Assembly: GCA_964372035.1 (NCBI GenBank)
Contig: CAYJPK010000023.1
Location: forward strand, 1-29,180
Direction: 5' to 3'
From: CAYJPK01 sp964372035
GTDB lineage: Bacteria; Desulfobacterota; Desulfovibrionia; Desulfovibrionales; Desulfovibrionaceae
Length of the DNA: 29,180 nucleotides
In this document: one piece after another, positions 1-8,029 of the stretch
Layout: each line of letters begins with the position of its first letter
How positions within the stretch are numbered: the stretch's first letter is position 1
Made by a program: the position numbers and the translations under genes
The notes under the pieces: generated by a model
Seen by the model: the letters and a program-made list of their open reading frames with translations, nothing else
Databases searched by the model: none
What the model was told of the DNA's origin: nothing

Positions 1-4
1 ATTG

Positions 5-30
5 ATAGTAATTTCATCTGAAATTACTAT
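5..30. repeat. Perfect 12-bp inverted repeat with overlapping alternative arm
   Basis: ATAGTAATTTCA (5-16) is followed after two bases by its exact reverse complement TGAAATTACTAT (19-30). A second pairing also exists: TTGATAGTA (2-10) is the reverse complement of TACTATCAA (52-60), so the segment 5-10 can pair with either 25-30 or 53-58. The element lies just downstream of the sensor kinase stop codon on the minus strand. Neither strand has a T tract after the stem, so a classical intrinsic terminator is not supported. It could be a transcript 3' structure or a protein-binding palindrome. The window edge cuts the context. Confidence 0.5.
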
Positions 31-60
31 ACGTATTAACTTTAGATTCTTTACTATCAA

Positions 61-1983
61 CTACTTTGTGCTAATCCATTTATCTAATGTCATATTAAGC
101 TTATCAGGGTCAATTGGCTTTGTGATATGATCATTCATGCCATTTTGAATACTAATTTCATAATCACCTTGCATGGCATGAGCAGACATTGCAATAACTA
201 TTAAATCCTTATATTTTTGTTTTTCACGTATCATTCTAGTTGCTGTCAAGCCGTCCATGACAGGCATTTGAATATCCATAAGCACAGCTGCATAAGACTT
301 TTTTTCCAACATATCAAGTGCTTCTTGACCATTGTTTGCAATATCAACGCTATAGCCAAAACCTTGTAATAATTCTTCAGCAATCAACTGATTTATATCG
401 TTATCTTCAACTAATAACAGATGCTTCTTATTTGGACTTTCTGCTTTAGGTTCATAGCTTTCTTGTATTTCATTAATCTTAACTTCATCAGTGCAAATTT
501 CAAAAGTCAATTTAAAATAAAATTTTGAGCCTTTACCAAGCTCACTTTCAATCCAAAGTTCACCTTGCATGGTATCAATAATTTTTTTGCTTATTGCAAG
601 TCCAAGCCCAGTACCACCATATTTTCTAGTTGTCGAAGAGTCTGCCTGAGTAAAGGCTGAAAAAAGACGCTCTTGCTTTTCTTTGCTAATACCAATTCCC
701 GTATCTTCTACCATAAATATACAGCTCAAAAGATTATCAGAAAGATATTCACAAGAACTAATAGTTACATTAACGCCACCTTTTTCAGTAAATTTAAGTG
801 AATTGCTCACAAAATTAAATAGTACTTGCTTTATACGTAGAGGATCACCAAGCAAAACTCTTTGCGCACAATCGCATGTTTCAGAGTTAAGATATAGCTC
901 TTTATCATTAGCTTTTGGACTATAAAGAGCGACAACATCATCAAAAATATTTTCTATTGTAAAAGGAATAATCTCTAGCTCAAGTTTGCCTGCTTCCATT
1001 TTAGAAAAATCTAAAATATCATCAATAATACGTAAAAGATTTTTAGCTGAAAATATTGATTTTTTAACATAGTCTTGCTGTTTTTCATCAAGATTTGTTT
1101 TTGATAGAAGAAATAATAAACCCTGAATCCCATTCATAGGTGTGCGAATTTCATGGCTCATATTGGCTAAAAATTCACTTTTTATTTTAGCATTACTCTC
1201 AGCCCTGTCTATATGGTGTTTAAGTGAATTCACCATCATTATCAAATGTTTATACACGCCGTACTGTTGTTTTTTATCATCAATATCATAATCGCCTGCA
1301 ATAACTCGCTCTGTAATTTTAATTAAATCACTTGGATCTTTTCCAAGTTGAGACCTAAGCGTGAGCATTATCCACAAGCATATAATTGTTGCTAAAATAA
1401 TTACTATAAAAATACTAATATATACTAATTCTATTGATTCATTATAAACAAGATCACTTTCATAGGAAGCATTTACACCTTCTGCCCTATTTAGGTTAAC
1501 ACCTTTTAGTAAAATGTTGGAAAGAGTATCAAATAACTCTCGTGACCTAGTTTGCAGTAATTTCACGGCTTCTTCTTGCATATCATCATTTGCTAATATA
1601 TAGATTTCTTTGCTTATACCGAGATACTCTAGCCATAACACCTTAAATTGCAAATATAATTCACGCTCTTCGAGAGATGAAATTAAATCCTCGTAGGTTT
1701 TTTGTACAATTTCAAATTCATTCAATAAGTTTTTAATTTTGACTACTATGTCTTTCCTTGTGTCTTTATTCGTATTGTAAACATAATTAAGCTCATATAT
1801 TCTGTAATCAGAGCTTAGAGTATTCATACGCTGAATACTCACCGTAGATGGCAACCAATTGTTTGATATTTCAGCAGATTTCTGATTTATTTTTTGAATT
1901 TGTAAAAGGCTAAAGTAGCCCAAACCGGCAAAAGCCAAAAGCAAAATGGCTGTCATCAGAAATAATTTTGTTGGCAAGCGCAT
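61..1983 (-). CDS. Hybrid sensor histidine kinase with C-terminal receiver domain
   Basis: This is an inner-membrane two-component sensor that should autophosphorylate and pass the phosphate to its own receiver domain. In order: a transmembrane helix at about 7-27; a helical periplasmic domain at about 28-183 resembling the four-helix-bundle sensors of chemoreceptors; a second transmembrane helix at about 184-208; a HAMP-like linker; a HisKA domain with phosphoacceptor H277 in MSHEIRTPMNG; a HATPase domain with N394, DTGIGIS and GGTGLGLAI; and a receiver domain with E526/D527, phosphoacceptor D570 and K622. There is no Hpt domain and no DNA-binding output, so a separate phosphotransfer protein and regulator are expected elsewhere. 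The ATG is preceded by a GAGG Shine-Dalgarno site 6 bases away. The ligand cannot be predicted. It follows murJ on the same strand after 163 bp. Confidence 0.93.
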   Translation of the reverse strand: MRLPTKLFLMTAILLLAFAGLGYFSLLQIQKINQKSAEISNNWLPSTVSIQRMNTLSSDYRIYELNYVYNTNKDTRKDIVVKIKNLLNEFEIVQKTYEDLISSLEERELYLQFKVLWLEYLGISKEIYILANDDMQEEAVKLLQTRSRELFDTLSNILLKGVNLNRAEGVNASYESDLVYNESIELVYISIFIVIILATIICLWIMLTLRSQLGKDPSDLIKITERVIAGDYDIDDKKQQYGVYKHLIMMVNSLKHHIDRAESNAKIKSEFLANMSHEIRTPMNGIQGLLFLLSKTNLDEKQQDYVKKSIFSAKNLLRIIDDILDFSKMEAGKLELEIIPFTIENIFDDVVALYSPKANDKELYLNSETCDCAQRVLLGDPLRIKQVLFNFVSNSLKFTEKGGVNVTISSCEYLSDNLLSCIFMVEDTGIGISKEKQERLFSAFTQADSSTTRKYGGTGLGLAISKKIIDTMQGELWIESELGKGSKFYFKLTFEICTDEVKINEIQESYEPKAESPNKKHLLLVEDNDINQLIAEELLQGFGYSVDIANNGQEALDMLEKKSYAAVLMDIQMPVMDGLTATRMIREKQKYKDLIVIAMSAHAMQGDYEISIQNGMNDHITKPIDPDKLNMTLDKWISTK

Positions 1984-2037
1984 GTGAACCTCTTAATTTA
2001 TCGGTATGAAATCATAAGAACATGAATCATCTAAATA

Positions 2038-2078
2038 CTGGAAAAATAAAATCATTGAGGAAAATATAATTTTTCCAG
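2038..2078. repeat. 10-bp inverted repeat upstream of the sensor kinase gene
   Basis: CTGGAAAAAT (2038-2047) is exactly complementary to ATTTTTCCAG (2069-2078), with 21 bases between. It lies 55 bp upstream of the sensor kinase start, in the gap between murJ and that gene. A TTGACA box on the minus strand (2090-2095) lies just outside it, so it could be a stem in the leader or an operator. No clear -10 box was found at the right spacing. Confidence 0.35.
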
Positions 2079-2106
2079 ATTCTTGAACATTTGTCAATTC
2101 CAAAAC

Positions 2107-2126
2107 TTTATAGTACAGACTATAAA
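2107..2126 (-). terminator. Weak hairpin downstream of murJ
   Basis: TTTATAGT (2107-2114) pairs with ACTATAAA (2119-2126) around a 4-base loop, 20 bp past the murJ stop codon on the minus strand, and is followed there by a G and then TTTT. The stem is AT-rich, so termination would be weak. It may only attenuate transcription into the sensor kinase gene. Confidence 0.35.
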
Positions 2127-2146
2127 AATAAATTAATAAGCAAAAG

Positions 2147-3739
2147 TTATTTTCGTCTAAACTTTAAAGCTTTTGGGTAAATTAAATAGGTGATAAAAAT
2201 ATAAGACATTAAAAAAACAATAAAAGCAATACTTAATCGCACGAAATAACTTATAAAACTATAGCTGAAGTAACTAATAAAGTTTAAATAGTTATAAATA
2301 ATATTTTCAAAATGATTTGCCACGTACCCACTTATACTAGCAACTACGCTTATCATAAAACCAGGAAAAATTAAAGATTTAAAAGCTATAGAGCTAAATT
2401 TCTTTATCCACCAAAAACAAAGTATTATTGTATAAAATACAATGCCTAGCATACTTAAACTAGCTAAACCTAATCCCCCGTATTGCGTTGTTATACTGGT
2501 ATAAAAAAATAAAAAAACAATGGTACTTAAGCTTCCAATAATTACTGGACTAAGCGTATCTTGTCGTGCATAAAAACAACGCCCAACTATTTGCTGAATA
2601 GACATAAATGGAACTGAAATCATTAGTATTTGCAGGTATGGAGTAGCTATTTTAGTTTGCGAACTTGAAAAATTTCCACCCTCAAAAATCAAGCCTAGAA
2701 TTGAGCTTGAATTGAACATCATATAAATTGTTAATGGAATGATTAAGTATAATGTGCTACGCATAGCAAGATGCATAGTATTGTTAAAGCCTTCATCATC
2801 TCCCTTTGCAGCAAGTGATGTTAAGAACGGAAATGATGCTATACCCGCCGCTTGCGCTATAACACCAACAGGTACGAGCATAATTCGCCTTGCATAACTT
2901 AACAAGCTTACAGTTCCTTCTTCTGCAATACTACCAAAAATTCTAACTAATTGTTCATCAAGAACCACAATTGATTGTCCAAGCATAAGAGGAATTGCTA
3001 AATATAAATATTTTTTGAGTAATTTATGCTTAAAATTAAGCTTAAACTTGGCTTTATTTGCCATAATGACAGCATAAAGTGGTAAAGCAAAAGCCCCGAT
3101 AAAGGCACCAATTGTAACACCAAAAGCATAACCAGTCATGTTATGCGAACTTTGTAACTGAGAAAGCCCAAAAAACTCAACAAAGTATGGCCATAGCAGA
3201 CCGCAAATAATAATAGATCCATTATAGATGAGCGGTGTTAAAGCTGGAATACTAAAGGCTTTTTTAATATATAAAATTGCTGTAAAGCATGAACCAAGCA
3301 AAAAGAAAATCTGGGCAGGTAAAATAATACGCAAATAAAGACTAAGCTTATTCAAACTTTTTTCATCAAAACCAGGTGCGCTAAATTTTGCAAATTCTGG
3401 CGCAAAAATAAAGGCTATAACTGTCAAGCTTAAAACGGCGACACAAGCCCACGATAAAACTGTTGAAAAAAAATTCCAAGCATCATCTTCATCATTTGCA
3501 AAACGTTCACTCAAAAGCGGAATTAAGGTTATCGAAACATAACCCCCAGCTAAAAGATAGTTTATAAAATCAGGAATTACAAAGGCTGCAAAATATATAT
3601 CAGCTTCAATGCTTGCACCAAACTGCCATGAAATTACTTTATCACGAATAAGTCCCATAAAACGTGACAGCAAAACACTTACGCCCATCAAAATAGCGGC
3701 AAAACCCATTGAGTAACGAAAATTTGCAAATGAAGCCAT
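2147..3739 (-). CDS. murJ: MurJ/MviN-family lipid II flippase
   Basis: This is a polytopic inner-membrane protein of 530 residues, the usual length for MurJ, with about 14 hydrophobic helices. MurJ flips the peptidoglycan precursor lipid II from the cytoplasmic to the periplasmic face. The N-terminal SRFMGLIRDK segment matches the family signature: R26, R32 and D47 align with R18, R24 and D39 of E. coli MurJ, and R285 with R270. The position of E. coli R52 is N60 here, and the residues at the positions of D269 and E273 are R284 and L288, so the central cavity differs in charge. A related exporter for another lipid-linked glycan is a possible alternative. The start ATG has an AGGA site upstream. 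It lies 38 bp downstream of a terminator that closes the DHH gene, so it probably has its own promoter. Confidence 0.9.
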   Translation of the reverse strand: MASFANFRYSMGFAAILMGVSVLLSRFMGLIRDKVISWQFGASIEADIYFAAFVIPDFINYLLAGGYVSITLIPLLSERFANDEDDAWNFFSTVLSWACVAVLSLTVIAFIFAPEFAKFSAPGFDEKSLNKLSLYLRIILPAQIFFLLGSCFTAILYIKKAFSIPALTPLIYNGSIIICGLLWPYFVEFFGLSQLQSSHNMTGYAFGVTIGAFIGAFALPLYAVIMANKAKFKLNFKHKLLKKYLYLAIPLMLGQSIVVLDEQLVRIFGSIAEEGTVSLLSYARRIMLVPVGVIAQAAGIASFPFLTSLAAKGDDEGFNNTMHLAMRSTLYLIIPLTIYMMFNSSSILGLIFEGGNFSSSQTKIATPYLQILMISVPFMSIQQIVGRCFYARQDTLSPVIIGSLSTIVFLFFYTSITTQYGGLGLASLSMLGIVFYTIILCFWWIKKFSSIAFKSLIFPGFMISVVASISGYVANHFENIIYNYLNFISYFSYSFISYFVRLSIAFIVFLMSYIFITYLIYPKALKFRRK

Positions 3740-3777
3740 TTTCCTATTCCTTTAATAAATACAACAAATGAAATCAA

Positions 3778-3805
3778 AAGGCTGAACTAGAAACAGTTCA
3801 GCCTT
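3778..3805 (-). terminator. Intrinsic terminator of the DHH phosphoesterase gene
   Basis: AAGGCTGAACT (3778-3788) and AGTTCAGCCTT (3795-3805) form a perfect 11-bp stem with a 6-base loop. On the minus strand the stem is followed by TTTTGATTT. It lies 27 bp past the DHH stop codon and before the murJ start, so it separates the two transcription units. Confidence 0.85.
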
Positions 3806-3832
3806 AATATAAATATGAATAATGATTAAATA

Positions 3833-4768
3833 TTAACCATCAGCATTCATTTGTTTAATAACTTCTGCAAGCACCGTTTCATATTTATCATTATCTACTT
3901 GGCAAGTACCAGCAGCCATATGACCACCGCCACCATACTTAAGTGCAAGTTCACCAATATTAGTTTTGCTTGAGCGATCAAAAATTGATTTACCCATAGC
4001 AAGAACAGTATTTTGTTGTTTTAAGCCCCAAAGTACATGCACAGAAATATTAACTTCTGGGAATAATGCATAAATCATGAAGCGGTTAGTTGGATAAATT
4101 TGCTCTTCATTTCTTGGATCAAAAACAACAACATTATTATAAACTTTAGAACATTTTTTAACTTGTTCTTTAGCAAGTTCAGCGTACTTGTTGTAAACTT
4201 CAACACGCTCAGCAACATCAGGGTTAGCCATAATTTGGTCGATACCTTGAGTACGACATAGTTTAGTAAGTTCTAACATTAACGCATAGTTACTAATTCT
4301 AAAATCACGAAAACGTCCAAGTCCAGTACGTGGATCAGTTAAAAAGCTTAATAAAGTCCAACCCGTAGGATTTAAAACATCTTCCATGTCAAATCTAGCT
4401 GAATCAGATTTATCAACAGCAATCATCATATCCTCAGAAATATGAGGGAATTTAGCCTTCCCACCGTAGTAGTTATAAACTACTCTAGCAGCAGATGGTG
4501 CTTCAACATCTATCACATAATTTGTAACTTTAGATGAATCAACACGCATAGACTCTGAAAGGTGGTGATCAAAACAAATATGAACATTTGGGTTATACGG
4601 AATATTTGCAGTAATGTCATTCTCAGTGAATTCAACCAAACCATCTTGTACGTCCTTAGGGTGAACAAACTTGATTTCATTAATAATTCCAAGCTCTTCC
4701 AATAATACACTGCTAATTAGACCATCAAGATCACTACGTGTTACTAAGCGGTATTGTTTATCACTCAT
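3833..4768 (-). CDS. DHH/DHHA1-family phosphoesterase (exopolyphosphatase-related)
   Basis: This 311-residue soluble protein carries the metal-binding motifs of the DHH superfamily: D13 and D15 in RSDLDG, D67-H68-H69 in CFDHHLSE, and D119 in IAVDKSDSARF. It ends with a DHHA1 domain whose GGGGH motif (279-283) binds substrate phosphate. Characterised relatives hydrolyse polyphosphate, pAp, short oligonucleotides or cyclic dinucleotides (NrnA and GdpP types). This protein is a stand-alone two-domain form with no PAS, GGDEF or membrane part, and its substrate cannot be assigned from sequence. The ATG is preceded by TAGGAG at good spacing. It follows lpxK on the same strand after 122 bp and is closed by the terminator at 3778-3805. 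Confidence 0.88.
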   Translation of the reverse strand: MSDKQYRLVTRSDLDGLISSVLLEELGIINEIKFVHPKDVQDGLVEFTENDITANIPYNPNVHICFDHHLSESMRVDSSKVTNYVIDVEAPSAARVVYNYYGGKAKFPHISEDMMIAVDKSDSARFDMEDVLNPTGWTLLSFLTDPRTGLGRFRDFRISNYALMLELTKLCRTQGIDQIMANPDVAERVEVYNKYAELAKEQVKKCSKVYNNVVVFDPRNEEQIYPTNRFMIYALFPEVNISVHVLWGLKQQNTVLAMGKSIFDRSSKTNIGELALKYGGGGHMAAGTCQVDNDKYETVLAEVIKQMNADG

Positions 4769-4890
4769 CTTTTACTCCTAAATGCCTTACGCAATTTTTT
4801 TATTAATAACACAGCTAAATTATTATAAAATACTATCACTTAGCGTGCTGAGTTTCATATTTAAAATTTTAACTTTTTTAGAAAACAAAA

Positions 4891-5943
4891 TCAAGAACTA
4901 AATCCATCAAATCTGTTTGAACTATACCATTCATTCCACCAAGTAGGAAAATCAGTATCTGCAAAAAAGCTTGGTCCAAATTTAAGTTCAGTTTCTAAAA
5001 ACCAAAAGTTAGGTGCAGGCAAATGACGTAATTTAACAGCATCTTTTGCAGTGCTAACAATCATCACATTGCGCCTTGCTAAACGCTCAACCTCATTAAA
5101 CCTATAAATGTGATGATCTGGTCGAACAATATGCTCTTGCGGAGGATAGCCCATAAATTTAGTGACCGTATTAAATACTTGCCGTGGCTCACCAACTCCA
5201 GTCAACAGCACATATGGCTTTTCATTGCAATCTTCTGGTAAAACAGTTCTGTTTTCGCCAATTCGCCGCAAACATTTAGGCTCTAGTGAAAAAGTAAAAA
5301 CAGGTTTTCCATATTTTGTTAAGCGACTAGTTATAGCTGGAAGCAAGCTATGTGCTTTTTCAGGCATAGCCTTTATCATAAAGATATCAGCTCTGTGTAA
5401 AGCTTTTTCAGGTTCTCTCCAAGGTCCAGCCGGAATAATTTTATTCCAGTCTTCACTCAAGTCTTCAGGGCGAAGCAAAACAATATCAAGGTCACGGCTG
5501 AGTCTTAAGTGTTGGAAACCATCATCTAAAATAATACATTTTGGATCCAGCTTATCACACGCAAGTCGAGCAGATCTCGCTCTATCAGGATCAATCAAAA
5601 TACTGCTTCTTGGGTGAGAATTTGCAAGCATAGCGGGTTCATCACCAACTTCACGAGCAGTATGACGTGAATTAACTCTAGTTGGAAATTTTTTAAGACT
5701 TGACTTATAACCACGTGAAAGCACAACTGTATTAATAGAGTGAGCCTCAAGCCAGGTTAAAAGCCAATCAACAAGCGGTGTTTTGCCAGTTCCACCCCAT
5801 GCAATATTTCCAACAGAAACGCACAAGCATGAACATTTAAAACCATTGTTTTCATATGATGCGGCGCGAGAAGTCATCATCGCACCGTATGCATATGAAA
5901 ATGGTTTTAAAACCATAGATAATTTTTTTTGCAGTCCTAACAC
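4891..5943 (-). CDS. lpxK: Tetraacyldisaccharide 4'-kinase (lipid A synthesis)
   Basis: LpxK transfers the gamma-phosphate of ATP to the 4' position of the lipid A disaccharide at the cytoplasmic face of the inner membrane. The 350-residue length fits the family. An N-terminal membrane-associated helix precedes the P-loop (WGGTGKT, about 49-55). The family motif DDGFQHLRLSRDLDIVLL follows at about 140-157, and STAKDAVKL lies near the C terminus. The assigned start is GTG; an in-frame ATG nine codons later (5916) is possible but would shorten the N-terminal helix. It begins 32 bp after the Bax-inhibitor gene on the same strand, so the two are probably co-transcribed. Together with waaA it shows that the organism makes a Kdo-lipid A type LPS. 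Confidence 0.95.
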   Translation of the reverse strand: MLGLQKKLSMVLKPFSYAYGAMMTSRAASYENNGFKCSCLCVSVGNIAWGGTGKTPLVDWLLTWLEAHSINTVVLSRGYKSSLKKFPTRVNSRHTAREVGDEPAMLANSHPRSSILIDPDRARSARLACDKLDPKCIILDDGFQHLRLSRDLDIVLLRPEDLSEDWNKIIPAGPWREPEKALHRADIFMIKAMPEKAHSLLPAITSRLTKYGKPVFTFSLEPKCLRRIGENRTVLPEDCNEKPYVLLTGVGEPRQVFNTVTKFMGYPPQEHIVRPDHHIYRFNEVERLARRNVMIVSTAKDAVKLRHLPAPNFWFLETELKFGPSFFADTDFPTWWNEWYSSNRFDGFSS

Positions 5944-5975
5944 TTAATAATCCAAAAGGCTAAAAGGTATTTTTC

Positions 5976-6674
5976 TTAGCGTCTATCGCCCATAAAGCGA
6001 AGTAACATTAAGAATAAGTTAATAAAATCAAGATATAAAGTTAAAGCACCTAAAATAACACCACGTCTTAGCACTGCGCTATCACCAAGTGGTGCATTTT
6101 CACCCATTGCTTTTAATTTTTGAGTATCATAAGCAGTTAAGCCAGTAAAGATAATAACACCAAGGCCGCTAATTACAAATTCTAAAGCAGAGCTTTGCAA
6201 GAAGATATTCACAACCATAGCAATGATAATGCCAATTAATCCCATGCTTAAAAAGCTACCCATGCTAGTTAAATCTCTTTTAGTTGTCATACCATAAATA
6301 CTCATTGCTGCAAAAGTACCAGCAGTAGTAATAAAGGTAGAAAAAATAGAAGCTTGTGTATAAGCAATGAGGATAGAAGATAAACTTACACCCATAACAG
6401 CACTATAAGCTAAAAACATTGATGTAGCTGCAAAAGCAGATAAGCGTGGCAACATCATTTGTAAGCCAATTGGCAAGCCAAGCATCAACGCAATAAGACC
6501 AAAAAACATAACTTTACTTGTTAGTACAAGGTTAATCAAAGCAGGTGTGCTTGCAACATACCAAGCAACTACAGCGGTTAAAGCTAAACCAACTGTCATC
6601 CACTGATAAACTTGTGACATATAAATAGTGAGCGAGCTTGAACCAACTTGCTCCATATTTCTCGAATTATTCAT
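5976..6674 (-). CDS. Bax inhibitor-1/YccA-family membrane protein
   Basis: This 232-residue integral membrane protein has about seven hydrophobic helices. Its C-terminal segment GLTAYDTQKLKAMG and the ending YLDFINLFLMLLRFMGDRR are typical of the bacterial BI-1/YccA/YbhL family. Characterised relatives are pH-sensitive calcium-leak channels (BsYetJ) or interact with FtsH (YccA); the role here is unknown. The start ATG has a very strong GGGAGGG Shine-Dalgarno site. A promoter-like TTGCTT-17-TATTAT pair lies upstream on the minus strand, and lpxK follows after 32 bp. Confidence 0.93.
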   Translation of the reverse strand: MNNSRNMEQVGSSSLTIYMSQVYQWMTVGLALTAVVAWYVASTPALINLVLTSKVMFFGLIALMLGLPIGLQMMLPRLSAFAATSMFLAYSAVMGVSLSSILIAYTQASIFSTFITTAGTFAAMSIYGMTTKRDLTSMGSFLSMGLIGIIIAMVVNIFLQSSALEFVISGLGVIIFTGLTAYDTQKLKAMGENAPLGDSAVLRRGVILGALTLYLDFINLFLMLLRFMGDRR

Positions 6675-6704
6675 TTGTCCCTCCCAGGTACATAATTTGT
6701 TTTA

Positions 6705-6733
6705 ATAATATAATTGATTTAAAAAATAAGCAA
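6705..6733 (-). promoter_or_regulatory. Candidate sigma-70 promoter for the BI-1 gene and lpxK
   Basis: On the minus strand TTGCTT (6728-6733) is followed after exactly 17 bases by TATTAT (6705-6710). It lies in the 68-bp gap between the zinc-ribbon gene and the BI-1 gene. The -35 box matches the consensus at 4 of 6 positions and the -10 box at 5 of 6. Confidence 0.5.
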
Positions 6734-6742
6734 GACTAAAAA

Positions 6743-7813
6743 TCACATTCCTACAAGTTCCTTTACAAGATATATGCTAATCACAAAAAACAAAATGTAA
6801 AGAGGTATGATTGCCATTGCAGTTTTTGACCAAGTGATATTTAGAGCGTATTTGCAGCCAATAAACACACAAAAAGCAAACCAAATCGGACTAACAAATT
6901 GCCCCACCATTGGTATAATACTAAATATAGCAGGTGCAGCACTAAATGCAACTACTCTAATTATAGTAGCAAAATTCGCTCGCTCTGGTTCAACAAGACG
7001 TAGCATTATAGAAATTGAAGCAGAATAAAAAAACAATTGCAAAAGCATAAGCGGTGGCATTGTTAAAAATAGCAAGGGTATATTTAAATCTTGAGCTATT
7101 GTGTCAATTCCAGGTGTTTGCGCTGTGTCTTCTGCCAGAGTTTGAAGCTTTGACATTAACCAAACCCTATCAGCAATTGATTGTAAAGTCCCCAAAATAA
7201 CGTAGAAAATGCAGGCTCTAAATAGCGGTGCGACTGATTTTCCAACATTCATAAAAAATAATTGCGATGAAAATAAAACCTGCAACATCGTATGATATAG
7301 AGCAAATGGCATTTGTGATGTTTTTGCTAGCTCCCAAGCTATCACGCCATCAACAATTTCATTTTGAGCTTTACTAGAATTTTGTCTATTATTATCAGGA
7401 TCTTGTTCATCATCTTGTGAGAAATTAGTATCAGAGCTAGAATTAGAATTATGCTCAGCTTTTGTTTCAACGTTTGAAGTTTGAGCATTTTTTTTCTCAT
7501 ATTCCTGCCTAGCTTTATTTTGAAAATCTTCAATAGTTTGATTCTCTGTGTTTATCTTGCCTTGTTCATTATTTTCGGTTTCAGCTTTTTTATTTGCATA
7601 AGCGCCAAAATTATTATCTCGCACTATAGCGTTTGGCGGTAAAACACTTTGATTTTGTGACAAATCATCATTTTGAGATGCATTAGCCTCAGGTTTTTCA
7701 CGGAATTTAAATCTGCAAGCGCACTTTGGGCATGTTGCCATATACATATGTTTAGGAAGATTCGCTTCACTTAGCTCGCGCGAAAACTCGCACTGCGGAC
7801 ACATTATTTTCAT
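6743..7813 (-). CDS. Zinc-ribbon (MJ0042-type) and YIP1-family membrane protein
   Basis: The protein starts with a zinc ribbon: a CPQC pair at residues 5-8 and a CPKC pair about 30 residues in, followed by a Cys and a basic stretch (MJ0042-type finger). A long polar linker of about 110 residues rich in N, Q, D, S and K follows. The C-terminal 200 residues form a YIP1-like domain with several membrane helices. The function is unknown; similar finger-plus-YIP1 architectures occur, as I recall, in Desulfovibrio-like genomes. I chose the ATG at 7813, not the longer in-frame ATG at 7885, because the finger begins directly after it, an AAGGG site precedes it, and a candidate promoter (7857-7885) would otherwise lie inside the coding region. 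The gene is divergent from waaA. Confidence 0.85.
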   Translation of the reverse strand: MKIMCPQCEFSRELSEANLPKHMYMATCPKCACRFKFREKPEANASQNDDLSQNQSVLPPNAIVRDNNFGAYANKKAETENNEQGKINTENQTIEDFQNKARQEYEKKNAQTSNVETKAEHNSNSSSDTNFSQDDEQDPDNNRQNSSKAQNEIVDGVIAWELAKTSQMPFALYHTMLQVLFSSQLFFMNVGKSVAPLFRACIFYVILGTLQSIADRVWLMSKLQTLAEDTAQTPGIDTIAQDLNIPLLFLTMPPLMLLQLFFYSASISIMLRLVEPERANFATIIRVVAFSAAPAIFSIIPMVGQFVSPIWFAFCVFIGCKYALNITWSKTAMAIIPLYILFFVISIYLVKELVGM

Positions 7814-7856
7814 ATTTTTAGACCCTTGTCGTTTTTTATATTGATTATATTCAAGT

Positions 7857-7885
7857 ATTTTATAAGGGGAGTGAAAATAAATCAA
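7857..7885 (-). promoter_or_regulatory. Candidate sigma-70 promoter of the zinc-ribbon/YIP1 gene
   Basis: On the minus strand TTGATT (7880-7885) is followed after 17 bases by TAAAAT (7857-7862). The start point would be near 7850, giving a leader of about 35 bases before the ATG at 7813. This supports the shorter reading frame. Confidence 0.5.
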
Positions 7886-7961
7886 GACAAATAAATAAAA
7901 ACTAAATCTTTTTCTTTAAAATTAATTAAAACTAAATTATTTTCACACATTACACAACTAT

Positions 7962-7989
7962 TTGACAATAATTCTATAAAAGGTAAAAT
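7962..7989 (+). promoter_or_regulatory. Candidate sigma-70 promoter of the waaA-trkAH-rlmD cluster
   Basis: A consensus TTGACA (7962-7967) is followed after 16 bases by TAAAAT (7984-7989), 41 bp upstream of the waaA start. A second -10-like TATAAT (8013-8018) lies closer to the gene but has no recognisable -35 box. Confidence 0.55.
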
Positions 7990-8029
7990 AAGCCCTCAAA
8001 AAAGCATTTACCTATAATAAATTGTTTGC

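Noticed and set aside
5162..5617. 151-codon plus-strand frame opposite lpxK
   Set aside because: It is antisense to a well-conserved enzyme and its translation is serine-rich and featureless, as expected for a shadow frame.
7342..7533. K/L/I-rich 63-codon frame inside the zinc-ribbon gene
   Set aside because: It is the linker of that gene read in another frame; the biased composition comes from AT-rich repetitive codons.
7814..7885. 24-codon N-terminal extension of the zinc-ribbon protein
   Set aside because: It overlaps a promoter-like sequence, and the finger motif and ribosome site fit the ATG at 7813.
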